Notes under the pieces: generated by a model
What the model was told of the DNA's origin: nothing
What the model saw: the letters and a program-made list of their open reading frames with translations, nothing else
Databases searched by the model: none
Assembly (NCBI GenBank): GCA_905236635.1
Contig: CAJOCJ010000004.1
Span: 62,001-126,000 of the forward strand
Direction of reading: 5' to 3'
DNA from: an uncultured Bacteroidales bacterium
Lineage (GTDB): Bacteria > Bacteroidota > Bacteroidia > Bacteroidales > F082
Length of the DNA: 64,000 nucleotides
In this document: one piece after another, positions 23,294-31,993 of the stretch
How the letters are laid out: each line of letters opens with the position of its first letter
Numbering within the stretch: position 1 is the stretch's first letter
Translations under genes and position numbers: made by a program

Positions 23294-24481
23294 CTAAAAT
23301 CCTATAAGAAGTCCCGCGATTCCTACTGCCAATCCCAACACAATTTTAATGCCCTTGGATAGGACGAAGGCCCTGCGCGACTCGGCAAGCAACGGCAACG
23401 CCCCATGTCCGTCCTGGACTATCGAACTGGCCAGCAAGATGCTTAATGGCAAGGTGCCGTTGGCAAACAACAACACGAAAATCAAATGCGGCCCCGACTG
23501 CGGGATGATTCCAATTAAAATCGCAACTAATAGGACGATATATGGGTTTTTAGTCACAACACCTTGAATATCAACGAAATAGTTGATGACGGTCAGGGCT
23601 ATCATGACTCCTAAAGTCCAGAGGAAGACCTTCGGGAGGTGCACCTTAATGACGTGCTCCCAGATGTGTTCTTCGAGGAAATGCTCCTTGGCGACAATGA
23701 CAATCACAAGGATTATAGAGAACATCGCGATGAGCGTGTAACGGATCCAGTCGGCTTCGCCCTCGTGGTCGTGATGATGTCCTTCATGATGATGCTCGTC
23801 ACATTCAAAATGCTCATGGTCATGATAATCAACCACTTCGTGATGGTGGCCGCCCTCAAACGACTCTATTGCCATCTCTTCACTTTGTCCGCCCATGAGT
23901 ATGTTGAGCTGGTGCTCTCCGTTGATGACGCCGCTCAAAATTAGTCCTAAAACCATGACACACATGGCGATAAGCAGGGCTCTCACGAAGGTGATGTTCT
24001 TGAAATTCTTTCTAACCGTGTGCTCGTGGTGGTGATGATGGCATTCTGGTTCATCGTGAAGAGGGAACGACATCTCCGATAGTCCGATGAATTTGTTTTT
24101 CATCGTCAGCTGGAGGATGCCGCCTATGACTATTGCCGCAACGAACAATATGACGGTGATTTTCAACGCATCGCCAGGGAATAGCGAGAACATGAAAAAC
24201 GCCTCGTCGCCAGCCGTAGCTATCAAAGCCGCTATCAGAGCAGGGAAGTTCACGACACGATGGACATACAGCGACACTATGGTGTAAGTGCCCAGACATC
24301 CCGGGATAACACCCATAAGAGCACCTATTAATATCTGCACCCACGGCGACGCCTGCAGCCGTTTTGACCACAATCCGTCGGTTTTCACGTTGATGTACTC
24401 GATGATAATCATCAGGCCAATGACGAATGCGGCAATGATAAGTGTCTGTTGCAGAATAAGATACAACGTATGTAATGTCAT
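23294..24481 (-). CDS. ArsP_2-type putative 10-TM heavy-metal (manganese?) exporter with His-rich loops
   Basis: Multi-TM; HDEPECHHHHHEHTVRK and GGHHHEVVDYHDHEHFECDEHHHEGHHHDHEGE loops; GALMGVIPGCLGTY / GIIPQSGPHLIF paired halves. Confidence 0.75.
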   Translation of the reverse strand: MTLHTLYLILQQTLIIAAFVIGLMIIIEYINVKTDGLWSKRLQASPWVQILIGALMGVIPGCLGTYTIVSLYVHRVVNFPALIAALIATAGDEAFFMFSLFPGDALKITVILFVAAIVIGGILQLTMKNKFIGLSEMSFPLHDEPECHHHHHEHTVRKNFKNITFVRALLIAMCVMVLGLILSGVINGEHQLNILMGGQSEEMAIESFEGGHHHEVVDYHDHEHFECDEHHHEGHHHDHEGEADWIRYTLIAMFSIILVIVIVAKEHFLEEHIWEHVIKVHLPKVFLWTLGVMIALTVINYFVDIQGVVTKNPYIVLLVAILIGIIPQSGPHLIFVLLFANGTLPLSILLASSIVQDGHGALPLLAESRRAFVLSKGIKIVLGLAVGIAGLLIGF

Positions 24482-24525
24482 GTTTTTTTAAAATTTACAG
24501 CATGCAAAGATAACTTAAAAATGCT

Positions 24526-24534
24526 TATCTTTGC
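24526..24534 (+). promoter_or_regulatory. Bacteroidetes -7 element TATCTTTGC upstream of rimM
   Basis: Matches TAnnTTTG. Confidence 0.6.
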
Positions 24535-24547
24535 AAAAAATAAAATT

Positions 24548-25075
24548 ATGACAAAAAACGACTGCTTTTTCTTCGGTAAGATTACGAAAACACACGGTTT
24601 GAAAGGCGAACTGACAGTCAAACTCGATGTGGCCAATCCTAGCGATTTCAAGGATCTCAGATATCTTTTGATTGAAGAAAAAGGAAATCTGATTCCATAT
24701 TTTATCGATTATCAAAAGATTAGCGGTGACAAAATGTTTGTCCAGCTTCAGGATGTGAAGAAGATGGATATGGCTATCACTTTTATCGGAAAAGCGGTGT
24801 TTCTGCCCAACGAGCTGATGCCGGAGTTAGACGAGGATGAGTTTTATTATGATGAAATAAAAGGCTATAAGCTTATCGACAAGACGAAAGGCGAAATAGG
24901 GGACATCTCCGACGTGTTGGAATACCCGACGCAGGCTGTCATACAGGTGATGTGCGACGGAAAAGAGATCCTCATCCCGATTCACGACGACATTATCGAA
25001 AAGGTGGATAAGAAAGCTAAAACATTGACAGTCAACGCTCCAGAGGGGCTTATCGACATGTATCTCAATTTGTAA
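24548..25075 (+). CDS. rimM: Ribosome maturation factor RimM
   Basis: CFFFGKITKTHGLKGELTVKLDV...GYKLID...GDISDVLEYPTQAVIQV...IPIHDDIIEKVD. Confidence 0.93.
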   Translation: MTKNDCFFFGKITKTHGLKGELTVKLDVANPSDFKDLRYLLIEEKGNLIPYFIDYQKISGDKMFVQLQDVKKMDMAITFIGKAVFLPNELMPELDEDEFYYDEIKGYKLIDKTKGEIGDISDVLEYPTQAVIQVMCDGKEILIPIHDDIIEKVDKKAKTLTVNAPEGLIDMYLNL

Positions 25076-25077
25076 AG

Positions 25078-25788
25078 ATGGATTCCCGCCCGTTTTTCTT
25101 CAAGAAATTTGCGTTGTTTCACCATCGCTCGACCATGAAGATCGGGACGGATGCCATCTTGCTTGCCCGTTGGGTGGAGGTGTCGCCCGATGATGAGGTT
25201 CTCGACATCGGGACGGGCTGCGGTCTCATCCCGCTCATGCTTGCCCAGAAGGGCATAAAAAGTGCCGACGCAGTGGAAATCGACAATGATTCATACGAAG
25301 AGGCGGCGCAAAATTTCAGCAATTCGGCGTGGAAATCGCAACTTTTTGCCGTAAATGACGACGTAAAACACTATTCCGAGGTGTGTACGAAAAAGTATGA
25401 TCTGATAGTGTCAAACCCACCGTTTTTCTTTGGTGACAACATCCCGGAGAAGGCTAAAAAAGGTCTTGCAAGACATACTAACACATTGAGTTACAATGAT
25501 TTGCTTGTGTCTGTAAAGAAATTGTTAAAACCCGACGGACGCTTTTCCTTGGTGCTTCCTGCACGCGAATCGAAGACATTTTTGAAAGATGCTGAAAATC
25601 AAGGATTTTATTTAAAAAAAGAGATGAAAATTGTGCCCATTGAAGGCAAAGAACCGAATAGAATAAATATGCAACTCGTTGTAAATCAAGTGGATAAGAC
25701 TGAAAGTGAGGTTTTTGTTTTGAGGAATCAAGACCATTCATTTACAAAAGATTACAAAGAGTTTTTAAAAGATTATTATTTGGATTGA
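25078..25788 (+). CDS. tRNA1(Val) (adenine(37)-N6)-methyltransferase-like methyltransferase
   Basis: FAL FHHRSTMKIGTDAILLARWVEV...VLDIGTGCGLIPLMLAQKG...DLIVSNPPFF (NPPF). Confidence 0.9.
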   Translation: MDSRPFFFKKFALFHHRSTMKIGTDAILLARWVEVSPDDEVLDIGTGCGLIPLMLAQKGIKSADAVEIDNDSYEEAAQNFSNSAWKSQLFAVNDDVKHYSEVCTKKYDLIVSNPPFFFGDNIPEKAKKGLARHTNTLSYNDLLVSVKKLLKPDGRFSLVLPARESKTFLKDAENQGFYLKKEMKIVPIEGKEPNRINMQLVVNQVDKTESEVFVLRNQDHSFTKDYKEFLKDYYLD

Positions 25789-25818
25789 AAAATTACGTAA
25801 TTTTGCAAAAATTTTGAA

Positions 25819-26169
25819 ATGTTCAAACTGATAATAACAGCGATAATTCAATCGGCCTTCCTAGCCGTCGCCCAATACTTCATGAAGGTTGGCATGGAAA
25901 GGGTGGTAGAGTACAGCATGTCGTGGGCTTTTTACAGGAGTTTCCTGAACTGGCAGCTCGGCTTGTCGTTGCTTCTGTATATCATTGCGATGATTATCTA
26001 TATGTTTATGCTGAAGAGCTATTCGTTGTCGCTGGTTTATCCGTTGACAAGTATTAGTTATATATTCACAATTCTTCTGGCGATGTTCCTCTTGGGTGAG
26101 ACGGTCCCGGTCGTCAGATGGGTCGGCGTCCTTTTCGTGATGCTCGGCGTCGGATTGATAGCAAGATAG
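25819..26169 (+). CDS. Small 4-TM DMT/EamA-like transporter
   Basis: 116 aa hydrophobic; YPLTSISYIFTILLAMFLLGETVPVVRWVGVLFVMLGVGLIAR. Confidence 0.75.
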   Translation: MFKLIITAIIQSAFLAVAQYFMKVGMERVVEYSMSWAFYRSFLNWQLGLSLLLYIIAMIIYMFMLKSYSLSLVYPLTSISYIFTILLAMFLLGETVPVVRWVGVLFVMLGVGLIAR

Positions 26170-26179
26170 TTTAATAGAT

Positions 26180-26515
26180 ATGAAAAAAGTATTGTTATTC
26201 AGTGCTTTGGCACTTTCTTTTGTGATGATTTCATGCACCAACCCGCTGGTGGGAACATGGGTGCAGCCAAGTACAGTCTATACCCAGGAGCAGGGCTTCG
26301 TCTTGGAGAAAGACGGTACAGCATCCGACATCAACATGGATTATGTGGCTTTCACATCATGGGAGAAAAAAGGTGATATGTTAATTTTAAACGGTGAGAA
26401 TGTCGGTTCGGCTCCAAGCGAATTTTCCGACACTCTGATCATCGAAAACGTGACTGAAGATGAATTGACTCTTTCACAATCAGGCTATTCGGTCACATAT
26501 AAAAAGAAAAAATAG
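26180..26515 (+). CDS. Lipocalin-like lipoprotein
   Basis: Lipobox FVMISCTNPLVGTW; small beta-rich. Confidence 0.7.
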   Translation: MKKVLLFSALALSFVMISCTNPLVGTWVQPSTVYTQEQGFVLEKDGTASDINMDYVAFTSWEKKGDMLILNGENVGSAPSEFSDTLIIENVTEDELTLSQSGYSVTYKKKK

Positions 26516-26523
26516 TTTTTATC

Positions 26524-27465
26524 ATGGGTAAATTAGTTGTTGTAGCTCTTGGCGGAAACGCTTTGTTGAGGAGCAACCAAAAAGGTACTTACAAAGAACA
26601 GATTGAGAACGTCACCGAGACATGTGAGGCTTTGATGAGCTTCATCAAAAACGGCGACAATTTGATTATCGGTCACGGCAACGGCCCTCAGGTGGGCAAC
26701 GTGATGCTTCAGCACGAGGCGGGCGCCAAGATGTTTGAAGTGCAGGCGATGCCAATGGATTTCTGCGTCTCCGAGACACAGGGTTCTATCGGTTATATGA
26801 TTGAGACTGGTTTCCGTAAAGTGTTGTCACAGCACGGATATAAGCATAACATCGTCACATTGGTGACACGCGTGTTGGTCGACGCCAACGACCCGATGTT
26901 TAAGAATCCTACCAAGCCTGTCGGTCCTTATTATGATAAGGAAGAGGCTGAGGATTATGCCGCCGCCACCGGGGCCATCTTCAAGGAGGACCCGAAGGGC
27001 AGGGGCTGGCGTAAGGTCGTGGCTTCACCTAAGCCATTGGAGATAAATAACATCGAACTCGTCGAGTTGCTCGCACGTCAAGGTAATATCGTTGTCACAG
27101 CGGGTGGCGGCGGCATTCCAGTGGTAGAAAAAGACGGCTACTATGTTGGCGTTGAGGCAGTCATCGACAAGGATCTCGCTTCGTCGCTGGCAGCGGTGCA
27201 GGTGAAAGCCGATGAGTTCTACATTCTCACCGACGTCCCTCAGGCTTACATCAACTTCCGCAAGGAGAACGAGAAGGCTCTGGGAAGAATTACCGTGGCT
27301 GAAGCCAAGAAATACCTTGAAGAAGGACAGTTTACAGAAGGCTCGATGGCACCTAAGATGCGCGCTGCCGTCAAGTTTGTCGAAGAGACAGGCCACGACG
27401 CCGTCATCACCGACGCTACAAGCCTTGGTAACCCTAACGCAGGAACGAGAATAGTTAAAAGATAA
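26524..27465 (+). CDS. arcC: Carbamate kinase
   Basis: VVVALGGNALL...IIGHGNGPQVGNVMLQ...VTAGGGGIPVV...ILTDVPQAYINF. Confidence 0.94.
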   Translation: MGKLVVVALGGNALLRSNQKGTYKEQIENVTETCEALMSFIKNGDNLIIGHGNGPQVGNVMLQHEAGAKMFEVQAMPMDFCVSETQGSIGYMIETGFRKVLSQHGYKHNIVTLVTRVLVDANDPMFKNPTKPVGPYYDKEEAEDYAAATGAIFKEDPKGRGWRKVVASPKPLEINNIELVELLARQGNIVVTAGGGGIPVVEKDGYYVGVEAVIDKDLASSLAAVQVKADEFYILTDVPQAYINFRKENEKALGRITVAEAKKYLEEGQFTEGSMAPKMRAAVKFVEETGHDAVITDATSLGNPNAGTRIVKR

Positions 27466-27483
27466 GAGTTAAAAGATAAAAGA

Positions 27484-27521
27484 GAAGGAGGGGCTGTCAT
27501 TTATTTGATGGCTCCTCCTTT
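27484..27521. terminator. Bidirectional terminator between convergent arcC and dnaB
   Basis: AAGGAGGGGCTGTCA-TTTATT-TGATGGCTCCTCCTT. Confidence 0.8.
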
Positions 27522-27544
27522 AACTTTCCTCCTTTAACTTTTAA

Positions 27545-29104
27545 CTAAAATGGCAGTGAACTATCTCCGGTGTCGTCGTTCATTCGAGAGCCGACTCTTC
27601 GCTCATTAGGGGCGTTGAAGTTGGCGTTCGGAGCCATCTGTGCCGGTTGGTCGTTGTTGCTGCCGGCATTATTATCATCACTCTTGGCGTAATCCAGTTC
27701 AATGTCTTCGAAACGTGCATATTTTCCGACGAAACGCAACTCCACATCGCCGAGTTTGCCGTTACGGTGTTTTGCAATATTAATGATTGCCTTGCCCTGT
27801 GTTGATTTGTTGTTCTCATCTTCGTTAAGTCCATAATACTCGGGACGATAGATGAATACAACCATATCTGCGTCTTGTTCGATAGCGCCCGATTCACGTA
27901 AGTCGGATAGGATAGGCTTCTTTGAACCTGGACGCGATTCCACGTTACGCGACAACTGTGATAGCGCCAAAACAGGGACGTTCAACTCTTTAGCCAAGCT
28001 CTTCAGCGAACGTGAGATGGTACTGATTTCCTGTTCGCGGTTGCCGTTTTTCTCGGTCTTTGCCGTCATAAGTTGCAGATAATCAATAAAAATCATCTGT
28101 ATGTCGTACTGCTGTTTCATTCGGCGGCATTTGGCACGAAGGTCGAACACCGAGAGCTGTGGGGTGTCGTCGATATACAGCTTGGCGTTTGTGAGCGGCG
28201 TGACTTTGGTGTTGAGTTGTTGCCACTCGTATTCGGCGAGCTGTCCGGAACGAAGTTTCTCGGCAGGCAGTGAGGTCTCCGAAGCAATCAGACGGGTAAC
28301 AAGCTGCACCGATGACATCTCGAGTGAGAAGAATGCTATCGGTTTGTTGAAGTCAACAGCGGCGTTGCGTGCCATGTTGAGTGCGAATGCCGTCTTACCC
28401 ATACTCGGACGTGCCGCGAGGATGATGAGGTCTGATTTCTGCCATCCTTGTGTGATGCGGTCGAGTTGTGTATAGCCCGAAGGTACGCCACGAAGTGTGG
28501 AACCGGCATTTTTGGCTTTTTCGATGTCGTCGATAGCGAGTTTCACGAGGTCCGGCATTTGTTCGCTGTTGCGGCGCAGGTTGTTCTCGCTGATCTGGAA
28601 CAGCTTGTTTTCAGCGGTGTCCAGAAGGTCGAACACGTCGGTGGAGTCCTCGTAAGCGTCTTTTATCGTCTCCGAAGAAATCTTAATCAGCTGACGCTGG
28701 ATATATTTCTGCAGGATGATGCGTGTGTGATACTCGATATTTGCCGAGGAAACCACACGGTTGGTCAGCTGCGAGATGTAATACGGACCGCCTATGGCTT
28801 CGAGGTCGCCTGTTGACTTTAGATGGTTAGTAACCGTAAGAATATCAATGGGTTCTGACTTTGTGAACAGGTCTTTGATGGCTGCGAAAATTATCTGATG
28901 CGCCTCCTTGTAAAACACCTCTGGCGACAGTATGTCGATCACGGCGTTCACGGCCTCTTTTTCGAGCATGAGCGCACCCAGGACCACCTCTTCCAAATCT
29001 ACCGCTTGTGGCGGTATTCTCCCTTGACTATTAAGCACATCCACACTCTGAGTGGCGGATTGTGACCTAACAAAACTCGATTTTTTTATGCTTTCATTAT
29101 TCAT
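27545..29104 (-). CDS. dnaB: Replicative DNA helicase DnaB
   Basis: IPPQAVDLEEVVLGALMLEKEAVNAVIDIL, LIILAARPSMGKTAFALNMA, FIDYLQLM. Confidence 0.96.
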   Translation of the reverse strand: MNNESIKKSSFVRSQSATQSVDVLNSQGRIPPQAVDLEEVVLGALMLEKEAVNAVIDILSPEVFYKEAHQIIFAAIKDLFTKSEPIDILTVTNHLKSTGDLEAIGGPYYISQLTNRVVSSANIEYHTRIILQKYIQRQLIKISSETIKDAYEDSTDVFDLLDTAENKLFQISENNLRRNSEQMPDLVKLAIDDIEKAKNAGSTLRGVPSGYTQLDRITQGWQKSDLIILAARPSMGKTAFALNMARNAAVDFNKPIAFFSLEMSSVQLVTRLIASETSLPAEKLRSGQLAEYEWQQLNTKVTPLTNAKLYIDDTPQLSVFDLRAKCRRMKQQYDIQMIFIDYLQLMTAKTEKNGNREQEISTISRSLKSLAKELNVPVLALSQLSRNVESRPGSKKPILSDLRESGAIEQDADMVVFIYRPEYYGLNEDENNKSTQGKAIINIAKHRNGKLGDVELRFVGKYARFEDIELDYAKSDDNNAGSNNDQPAQMAPNANFNAPNERRVGSRMNDDTGDSSLPF

Positions 29105-29137
29105 GTGACAAAATTATGAATAATGACTATTTGATTT

Positions 29138-30415
29138 TTATATGTTGATAACTTTTTTGAAAATCTCACGCAAGGCTTTGTTCTCTTGTTCTAAGTCGTT
29201 GGTTATCAAACTGCGTTCCATGATGTTGTCGGATAACGCGTTTAAGATTATGCGGCTATGCTCGAAAAGGATCTTGTCGGGGAAGACACTTTCGTAAACA
29301 TTTTTCAATGAGAAGTCAGATTTGACTTTTTCGTGACAAAAGACTGATTGCTGTAATACCTCTCTGAAATTCAAGATTTTATAATTTAAATTCTTGGATG
29401 TCAACGAGTTATATTTCTGTAAGGATGCTGAGATGTTTTGCGGGGCAAAGCATATGACACGCTCAAAACCGGCCAGCCGTTCTTGTAAGATGTCGAGGCT
29501 TTCTTTCCATTTCGAGAGGTCATCGAGACAGTTCCAGTCGTAGATGTCATCGCATTGGCCGTTGTTTGAGAGTATTGAAAATCCTATGATAAACTCTGTA
29601 TATGGCTTGTCGCCGTCGAATAATGGAACGGCTGGCCGGTAAAACAACAAGTTAAGGAAAGCTGTGGTCTGGTTTTTATCGCCGATGAGTTCGTAAAGTG
29701 TCTTGTAATCAATGGAATACGGCTTGTCGGCATCGTTTGGGACGTCTTTCCAGCAATGACCGTGAAACTCGCAACGGTATGGGTTTTCGCATTGGTCGCC
29801 TATAGCGATCTTTGGCGAATGAGGCTGCTTTATGATGTCCTTGAAATGGGCGATGTTTTTGGCTATTATATCCTGATACTGCTCGGCGTAGTCTTTAACG
29901 GATTGAAACACAAACAGTTGCGACAAGTCTAAATCGCCATGTCTTATATAATCGGCATTTATGTACATCAGTTGGATGTCGGAGAGAGGCACTTCGCAGC
30001 CCTTGAGGACATAGTACTGCAAGGCGGCGTCTTTCATGTAGGTCTGACTGATGCCGAGCGAGCTTTTCACTTCTATGGCGCGCCATTTGTCGCCGTCGCG
30101 TACGAGGATGTCGAGCATGATGAGGGTGTCGTCGTATTTGAACACTGCCTCGTACATCACGTTGACGTCCGGATTTGTCAGGTTTTGCTGGGTCTCCGCT
30201 GCTTTTTTGTCGAACTGCGATGGGGAGCTGGGCGTCATGTTGATGCCACCTGGAAACAGCTGCTGGGCTAAGATTCCAACGTCGGTGCCGCGTTTGAATT
30301 TGGCACGTTGCTCCATGCTCAGCTTGTCACGCAAAAACGGCCTGTTTTTAAAAAGATACAAAGCTTTTTCGCATTGCTCGCCTTTGATATATGTCGATTT
30401 GGATAAAATATGCAT
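29138..30415 (-). CDS. DUF2779-like protein with Cas4-like PD-(D/E)XK nuclease fold
   Basis: YIKGEQCEKALYLFKN...MLDILVRDGDKWRAIEVKSSLG...CENPYRCEFHGHCW; AVPLFDGDKPYTEFIIGFSI. Confidence 0.75.
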   Translation of the reverse strand: MHILSKSTYIKGEQCEKALYLFKNRPFLRDKLSMEQRAKFKRGTDVGILAQQLFPGGINMTPSSPSQFDKKAAETQQNLTNPDVNVMYEAVFKYDDTLIMLDILVRDGDKWRAIEVKSSLGISQTYMKDAALQYYVLKGCEVPLSDIQLMYINADYIRHGDLDLSQLFVFQSVKDYAEQYQDIIAKNIAHFKDIIKQPHSPKIAIGDQCENPYRCEFHGHCWKDVPNDADKPYSIDYKTLYELIGDKNQTTAFLNLLFYRPAVPLFDGDKPYTEFIIGFSILSNNGQCDDIYDWNCLDDLSKWKESLDILQERLAGFERVICFAPQNISASLQKYNSLTSKNLNYKILNFREVLQQSVFCHEKVKSDFSLKNVYESVFPDKILFEHSRIILNALSDNIMERSLITNDLEQENKALREIFKKVINI

Positions 30416-30416
30416 C

Positions 30417-31742
30417 TTATTGATTATTAGGAAGTTGTAGTATATTTTTCTTCGCAAAAAAGGTCATGGAGATGCCTCTTGCGAGCATGAAGCTGAGGAA
30501 TGCGATCCAGAGTCCGTGGTTGCCGTATATTGGCATCAGGAAGTACCACATCGGCAGGAAGACCAGGATTGACGAGATAATCATGGTGTTGCGGATGGCT
30601 TTTGAGGCCGTCGCCCCGATGTAGATGCCGTCCCACAGGAAGGCGGCGAAGGTGATGATCGGAATCAACACCATATATATATAATAAGGTTGTATCTGTT
30701 CGATGATGACAGGCTGGTCGGAAATGAGTTTCACGAAAGGGGTGGGGAAGAGGGCGTAGAGTATGGCGAAAGGCACGCATATGTAGGCACCCCATTTGAA
30801 GAGATGCATTACCACACTGCGGAGGTTTTTCTCGTCTCTCGCTCCCACAAACTTGCCTACAAGGGCCTCTCCCGCGTAAGCGAAGCCGTCGGTGAAATAT
30901 GAGAAGATATAGAAGAACTGCAGGAGTATCATGTTGATACTCAGCACGTTATCGCCAAGTCTTGCCGATTGGTTAGTAAAGAAGGCTATTGTCAAGACCA
31001 GGAGGATGCTTCTTATCATCAGGTCGGTGTTGACAACGAAAAACTTCTTTAATTTCTTGATATCCAATAATATACGTGTATTGATCTTTATGATATATCT
31101 CTTGTATTTTGTAAAAATGAAGATGATGGCTGTGGCTAGTCCGCAATACTGAGCGATGACGGTACCGAGGGCGACGCCGGTGACGTCTTGATGCATCACC
31201 ACCACGAAGAAGATGCTGAAGACTATGTTTAACACATTGATAATGATGGCAATGGCCATTGGAATCTTGGTGTTTTGCATCCCTATAAACCAGCCGTTGA
31301 GGCAGTAAAGCAGCATATTTGCCGGTGCTGCCCATATTCTGACAAAGAAATATGTGATAGCCAGGTCCTTCACCTCATCGCTTCCATCGAGCAGTATCAG
31401 GCTGAGGTTGGCGATGGGTTTTTGCATACATAATATTAATAGGAATGCTATTATTGCAATTATAGTCGAGCGGTAGAGCGAGTAGCTGACTTCGGAGATG
31501 TCGTTGGCACCGTAGGATTGGGCGGTAAAACCGGTCGTTCCTGCACGCAGGAAGCTGAAGAAGGAATATAGCACGCTGAAGATCGTTCCGCCAAGCGCGA
31601 TAGCTCCGATATAAACCGGCGAACTGAGGTGTCCCATCAATATCATATCCACCAAACCCAGCAGCGGAATGGTTATGTTGCTGATAATGTTTGGTATTGC
31701 GAGTTTGAGTATTGACCGATTCACGAAATAAATTTTATGCAA
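30417..31742 (-). CDS. MATE family efflux transporter
   Basis: ILKLAIPNIISNITIPLLGLVDMILMGHLSSPVYIGAIALGGTIF; 12 TM. Confidence 0.93.
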   Translation of the reverse strand: MHKIYFVNRSILKLAIPNIISNITIPLLGLVDMILMGHLSSPVYIGAIALGGTIFSVLYSFFSFLRAGTTGFTAQSYGANDISEVSYSLYRSTIIAIIAFLLILCMQKPIANLSLILLDGSDEVKDLAITYFFVRIWAAPANMLLYCLNGWFIGMQNTKIPMAIAIIINVLNIVFSIFFVVVMHQDVTGVALGTVIAQYCGLATAIIFIFTKYKRYIIKINTRILLDIKKLKKFFVVNTDLMIRSILLVLTIAFFTNQSARLGDNVLSINMILLQFFYIFSYFTDGFAYAGEALVGKFVGARDEKNLRSVVMHLFKWGAYICVPFAILYALFPTPFVKLISDQPVIIEQIQPYYIYMVLIPIITFAAFLWDGIYIGATASKAIRNTMIISSILVFLPMWYFLMPIYGNHGLWIAFLSFMLARGISMTFFAKKNILQLPNNQ

Positions 31743-31931
31743 AAATAAAAAATATTGTACAATGTATTAAAAAAATCCGTACATTTGCGCTGTAAAATCT
31801 TGAGTGTGTGGATTTTTGTGGAACAATTCCACACTTTTCCACACTTTGAGATTGTGGAAACGAAAAAAGTAGAAAATTATAAAATATTGATTATCAACAA
31901 ATTAAAAAATTAAATTAACAAAAACGATAGT

Positions 31932-31948
31932 TTGGCACGATTTTGGCA
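31932..31948 (+). promoter_or_regulatory. Candidate sigma-54 promoter (TTGGCACGATTTTGGCA)
   Basis: GG (31934-31935) N10 GC (31946-31947); one mismatch from TTGC at -12; 46 bp upstream of ATG. Confidence 0.55.
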
Positions 31949-31993
31949 CAAACTACATTCGTTAGCATCGACTAATCTTAAATTATAACAACA

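Noticed and set aside
23300-23345. AATCCTATAAG...ATTCCTACTGCCAATCCC near the metal exporter stop as a nonamer array
   Set aside because: Spacing is irregular and the residues (GLAVGIAGLLIGF) are ordinary Gly-rich TM sequence.
26524-27465. Arginine deiminase pathway locus
   Set aside because: Only carbamate kinase is present; no arcA or arcB in the window.
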